The notes under the pieces: generated by a model
Seen by the model: only the letters and a program-made list of their open reading frames with translations
Database searches by the model: none
Told to the model about the DNA's origin: nothing
Assembly: GCA_034659015.1 (NCBI GenBank)
Contig: JAYEGL010000002.1
Span: 186,001 to 250,000 of the forward strand
Source of the DNA: Maricaulis sp034659015
Lineage (GTDB): Bacteria; Pseudomonadota; Alphaproteobacteria; Caulobacterales; Maricaulaceae
Direction: 5' to 3'
Length of the DNA: 64,000 bases
Made by a program: the position numbers and the translations under genes
Shown here: one piece after another, positions 61,697 to 64,000 of the stretch
Numbering within the stretch: the stretch's first letter is position 1
How the letters are laid out: the number at the start of each line of letters is the position of its first letter

Positions 61697-62092
61697 ATGG
61701 CTCGTCCTGCCTCTCCCCAGCTTACCGATGCCGAGCAGCGCATCATGGCGGTCCTCTGGGACCGCGGCGAAGCGAGCGTGCGCGCATTGACCGACGCGCT
61801 CGAGCCGGAACACGGCCTGGCCTACACCACGGTGCTCACCACGGTGCGGATCATGGCCGACAAGGGCTATGTCGGTTTCCGCAAGGATGGCCGGGCCCAT
61901 ATCTACCACCCGCTGCTCAGCCGCGAGGGCGCGCAAACGAAGGCGCTCGGCTCGCTGGTCAAATCGCTGTTCGGCGGCTCGCCACAAAGCCTTGCCCAGC
62001 ACCTGGTGAAGGACGACCAGCTCACGCTGGAGGATATCGAGGCGCTGCGCGCCGAACTCCTGCGCAAGGATGACGGGGAGGGCGGGCAATGA
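61697..62092 (+). CDS. BlaI/MecI/CopY family transcriptional repressor
   Basis: The protein has 131 residues, a winged helix (LTDAEQRIMAVLWDRGEASVRALTDAL, then TTVLTTVRIMADKGYVGFRKDGRAHIY) with a dimerising C-terminal part. In staphylococci such repressors are cut after a signal from the partner BlaR1 protease. Here the partner gene follows with a four-base overlap. Probable targets are its own operon and the secreted gene behind it. Confidence 0.9.
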   Translation: MARPASPQLTDAEQRIMAVLWDRGEASVRALTDALEPEHGLAYTTVLTTVRIMADKGYVGFRKDGRAHIYHPLLSREGAQTKALGSLVKSLFGGSPQSLAQHLVKDDQLTLEDIEALRAELLRKDDGEGGQ

Positions 62093-63753
62093 TCCAGACC
62101 CTTGTTCATGCTGCGGGCGTGACGCTGGCCGGCACCACGCTGCTATGCCTCCTCGTCCTGGCTTTCGACCGGTTCGCGCCGGCGCGCTTCGTGCGCGAAC
62201 GCCATGATCTCGGGGTCGCCGTCTACCTGACCGTGCCTTTGCTGTTCGCGCTGGCCTGCCTGCCCCGGGCGCCGGAGGTGCCCGAGCTGGTCGTGCCTGT
62301 CGCGGTGACAGGGGCGTTCGAGGTCGGCGGCGCTGCAGCGCCGGCAGAGCTCCGGCCGGCGACCGGCGCGGCCACGCCGCTCGATGCGGCGCGTGACGGG
62401 TGGTCGCTGCAAGCGGCTCTTCCTCCCGTTCTGGCTCCGCTCTTCCTGACGGCCTGGGTCGCAGGGGCAGTCATCGCGCTTGTGGTCCTGCTGCGCGACC
62501 TGCGGGCCCTGTCACGGCTCAAGGCGGGAGCCCGGCCCGCAACCCCGCCGCCGGCGCTGAACCTCTCCCATCGCGTCGCCATGGCGTACAGCGACCGGGT
62601 GAGCCTGCCTTTGCTGGCCGGTTTCTTCCGGCCCACAATCCTCCTGCCGGCTGGCTTTGCGCTCGATCGCGACGCCCGGCCGGTTCTCGAGCACGAAATC
62701 GCTCACGCCGTGCGTCACGATGTCTGGACGGCGCTGGGCATCCGCCTCGTCACGATCGTCTTCTGGTGGGCGCTACCCCTCAGGGCGGTCCGGCCCGTCA
62801 TCGACCAGTCCCGGGAAATCCTGTGCGACCGCTGGGCCGCGCGGGTGACCGGCGCGCCGCGGAGCCTGGCCTCGGCGCTGCTCGACGCGGCGGAAACCGC
62901 CGTGCGGACGCCCTCGCTGACCCTCGCTGCCGCTCCGACCCGGTCGGGCCTCGCCCGGCGGATCGGCCAGCTCACCAACCCCGAAACCCTCAAGAGAAAG
63001 GACAGCGCCATGCGTTTCTCCCTCATCCTGCCCGTGCTGGCAGCCGGAAGCCTGGCCTTCACACCGCATGTCGGCGCCGTGACCGCCGGAGCCGATGCCC
63101 CGACACAGCCCTCCCGGAGCCTGGACGACTCTCTCGATCGCGATGCCAGCCTCTTCATGGCGGCGGCGCGCGGCCAGTCCGAGCGCGTCGATGCCCTGCT
63201 GGAAGACGGGGCCGATCCCAATGTGCGCTTTTCCGGAGACGGCACGGCGCTGATTGCCGCCGCGCGTGACGGCGATGCCCGGTCCGTGGCCCTGCTTCTG
63301 GAAGCCGGGGCCGATCCCGACCTCGGCAGTTCCGGCGACGGCAATCCGCTGATCGCGGCAGCCGGCCGCGGCGACATCCAGACCGTCGATCTCCTGCTGG
63401 AGGCCGGCGCCGATATCGATCGCGGCGAGTCCGGCGACGGCAATGCCCTGATCGCCGCGTCGCTGAAGGGCCGCGCCGCCGTCGTCCGCCACCTGCTCGA
63501 CCGGGGCGCCGACCCGAATGGCTATGTCCAGGGCGACGAGACGCCGCTGATCAATGCTGCGCAGAAAGGCGATATCGGCATCGCCGACATGCTGGTCGAG
63601 GCCGGTGCCGATGTCTCGCTGACCGTCTTCGCCCACGACCGCAATGGCCGCGATATCTATCGCTCGCCGCTCAGCGAGGCCCGCCGCAATCGCCATAGCG
63701 CCATGGTGAGCTGGCTCGAGGCTCGCGGCGCACAGCACCTGCCGCCGCAATAA
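62089..63753 (+). CDS. BlaR1-like M56 peptidase fused to ankyrin repeats
   Basis: The protein has 554 residues. The first 305 form an M56 module: three membrane segments, then the zinc-protease site HEIAH at 202-206 and SREILCDRWAARVTG. A fourth hydrophobic segment (about 308-328, MRFSLILPVLAAGSLAFTPHVG) leads into five or so ankyrin repeats (about 350-540; LLLEAGADPDLG, LLLEAGADIDRG, HLLDRGADPNG, MLVEAGADVSL). In BlaR1 this outer part is a beta-lactam-binding domain; here ankyrin repeats take its place. An internal ATG at 63010 has AAAGGA seven bases upstream and could give a separate secreted ankyrin protein. Confidence 0.88.
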   Translation: MIQTLVHAAGVTLAGTTLLCLLVLAFDRFAPARFVRERHDLGVAVYLTVPLLFALACLPRAPEVPELVVPVAVTGAFEVGGAAAPAELRPATGAATPLDAARDGWSLQAALPPVLAPLFLTAWVAGAVIALVVLLRDLRALSRLKAGARPATPPPALNLSHRVAMAYSDRVSLPLLAGFFRPTILLPAGFALDRDARPVLEHEIAHAVRHDVWTALGIRLVTIVFWWALPLRAVRPVIDQSREILCDRWAARVTGAPRSLASALLDAAETAVRTPSLTLAAAPTRSGLARRIGQLTNPETLKRKDSAMRFSLILPVLAAGSLAFTPHVGAVTAGADAPTQPSRSLDDSLDRDASLFMAAARGQSERVDALLEDGADPNVRFSGDGTALIAAARDGDARSVALLLEAGADPDLGSSGDGNPLIAAAGRGDIQTVDLLLEAGADIDRGESGDGNALIAASLKGRAAVVRHLLDRGADPNGYVQGDETPLINAAQKGDIGIADMLVEAGADVSLTVFAHDRNGRDIYRSPLSEARRNRHSAMVSWLEARGAQHLPPQ

Positions 63754-63763
63754 GACCGGCTGC

Positions 63764-63787
63764 GCCGGGCCCCATAAAGGGCCCGGC
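63764..63787 (+). terminator. Hairpin between the M56-ankyrin gene and the next gene
   Basis: Perfect 9-bp stem GCCGGGCCC/GGGCCCGGC with loop CATAAA; the next U-rich stretch (CTTTTTC) is about ten bases on. It may be a terminator or a partial attenuator that lowers expression of the following gene. Confidence 0.45.
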
Positions 63788-63815
63788 AGACGCATCCTTT
63801 TTCACGGAGTCCATC

Positions 63816-64000
63816 ATGAGAATTCAAGACTTCGCCCGTGCGGCGAAACCCTTCGTGCTGCCTGCCGTTCTGGCCGCCCTGAGCCTGGGCACTCCGGCCC
63901 TGGCCCTTCAGCCCGACCCGTCCGGCTTTGCCGACAGCCTGCGTCCCCGCCTCGTGCCCGAGGGGACGGACATCGAGTATACACTGGCGGAGCGCATGGG
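63816..64000 (+). CDS. Secreted protein, N-terminal fragment (possibly serine hydrolase)
   Basis: The window ends inside this gene. Sixty-one codons are present: a signal peptide (FVLPAVLAALSLGTPALA) and a mature start LQPDPSGFADSLRPRLVPEG, then IEYTLAERM. The last part resembles the opening of beta-lactamase-family serine hydrolases, which would suit its place behind a BlaI/BlaR1-like pair, but no catalytic motif is inside the window. GGAG lies about seven bases before the ATG at 63816. Confidence 0.6.
   Translation, partial: MRIQDFARAAKPFVLPAVLAALSLGTPALALQPDPSGFADSLRPRLVPEGTDIEYTLAERM

Overview
The window is 64 kb of GC-rich, gene-dense DNA from an alphaproteobacterium, most likely of the Caulobacterales/Maricaulales (stalked or dimorphic marine) lineage. 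The signs are a popZ-like polar organiser gene between tolC and valS, perfect TTAA-N7-TTAA sites of the CtrA type, a GAAC-N7-GAAC LexA box before ssb, and the long alphaproteobacterial housekeeping order erpA/dgt - SPOR - nagZ - scpAB - tatABC - serS - surE - pcm - LysM/LytM - yajC - secDF. The taxonomic placement is inference. No rRNA, CRISPR array, phage or insertion sequence was seen; two tRNA genes are present.

Layout. 1-11 kb: end of a Gfo/Idh/MocA oxidoreductase, nadE, gltX, a LOG-family gene, a LysM protein, an Atm1-like ABC exporter, a TyrA-like dehydrogenase, two convergent acetyltransferase-like genes and tRNA-Asn. 11-15 kb: a CtrA-like site beside a terminated candidate small RNA, a DUF962 gene, an FeS photolyase divergent from an SDR gene, and tRNA-Cys. 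15-22 kb: a Pcm-like methyltransferase, tolC, popZ, valS, DUF3137. 22-27 kb: the selenouridine pair mnmH and selD (divergent), a two-gene secreted-protein operon behind a CtrA-like site, xth, a nitroreductase and the 3' remnant of a DUF1428 gene. 27.6-43 kb: the conserved housekeeping block, interrupted by a Doc/RHH toxin-antitoxin pair between serS and surE and by a DMT permease between pcm and the NlpD-like gene. 43-49.5 kb: serine hydrolase, sodB, an NDUFAF6-like squalene/phytoene-synthase-fold gene, an SDR, a methyltransferase and trmFO. 49.5-57.4 kb: three tandem paralogues of a secreted protein with a TonB-like C-terminal domain, two related polytopic membrane proteins, exoD, a membrane-anchored LuxR-type regulator and a cytochrome b561. 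57.4-61.4 kb: uvrA and ssb flank a 626-bp gap holding a promoter, a candidate small RNA with a terminator and further hairpins. 61.6-64 kb: a BlaI-type repressor, a BlaR1-like M56 protease fused to ankyrin repeats, and the start of a secreted protein.

Working together: tatABC, yajC-secDF, tolC and a LytM activator cover envelope export and division; scpAB and popZ cover chromosome segregation and pole organisation; uvrA, ssb, photolyase and xth cover DNA repair, with ssb apparently under LexA; mnmH/selD and trmFO cover tRNA modification. The most unusual items are the M56-ankyrin protein with a plausible internal start, the structured uvrA-ssb spacer, the CtrA-site/small-RNA locus near 11.1 kb, the Doc toxin paired with a ribbon-helix-helix-like antitoxin, and the tandem TonB-like trio. 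All family names come from reading motifs by eye; no database search was run.
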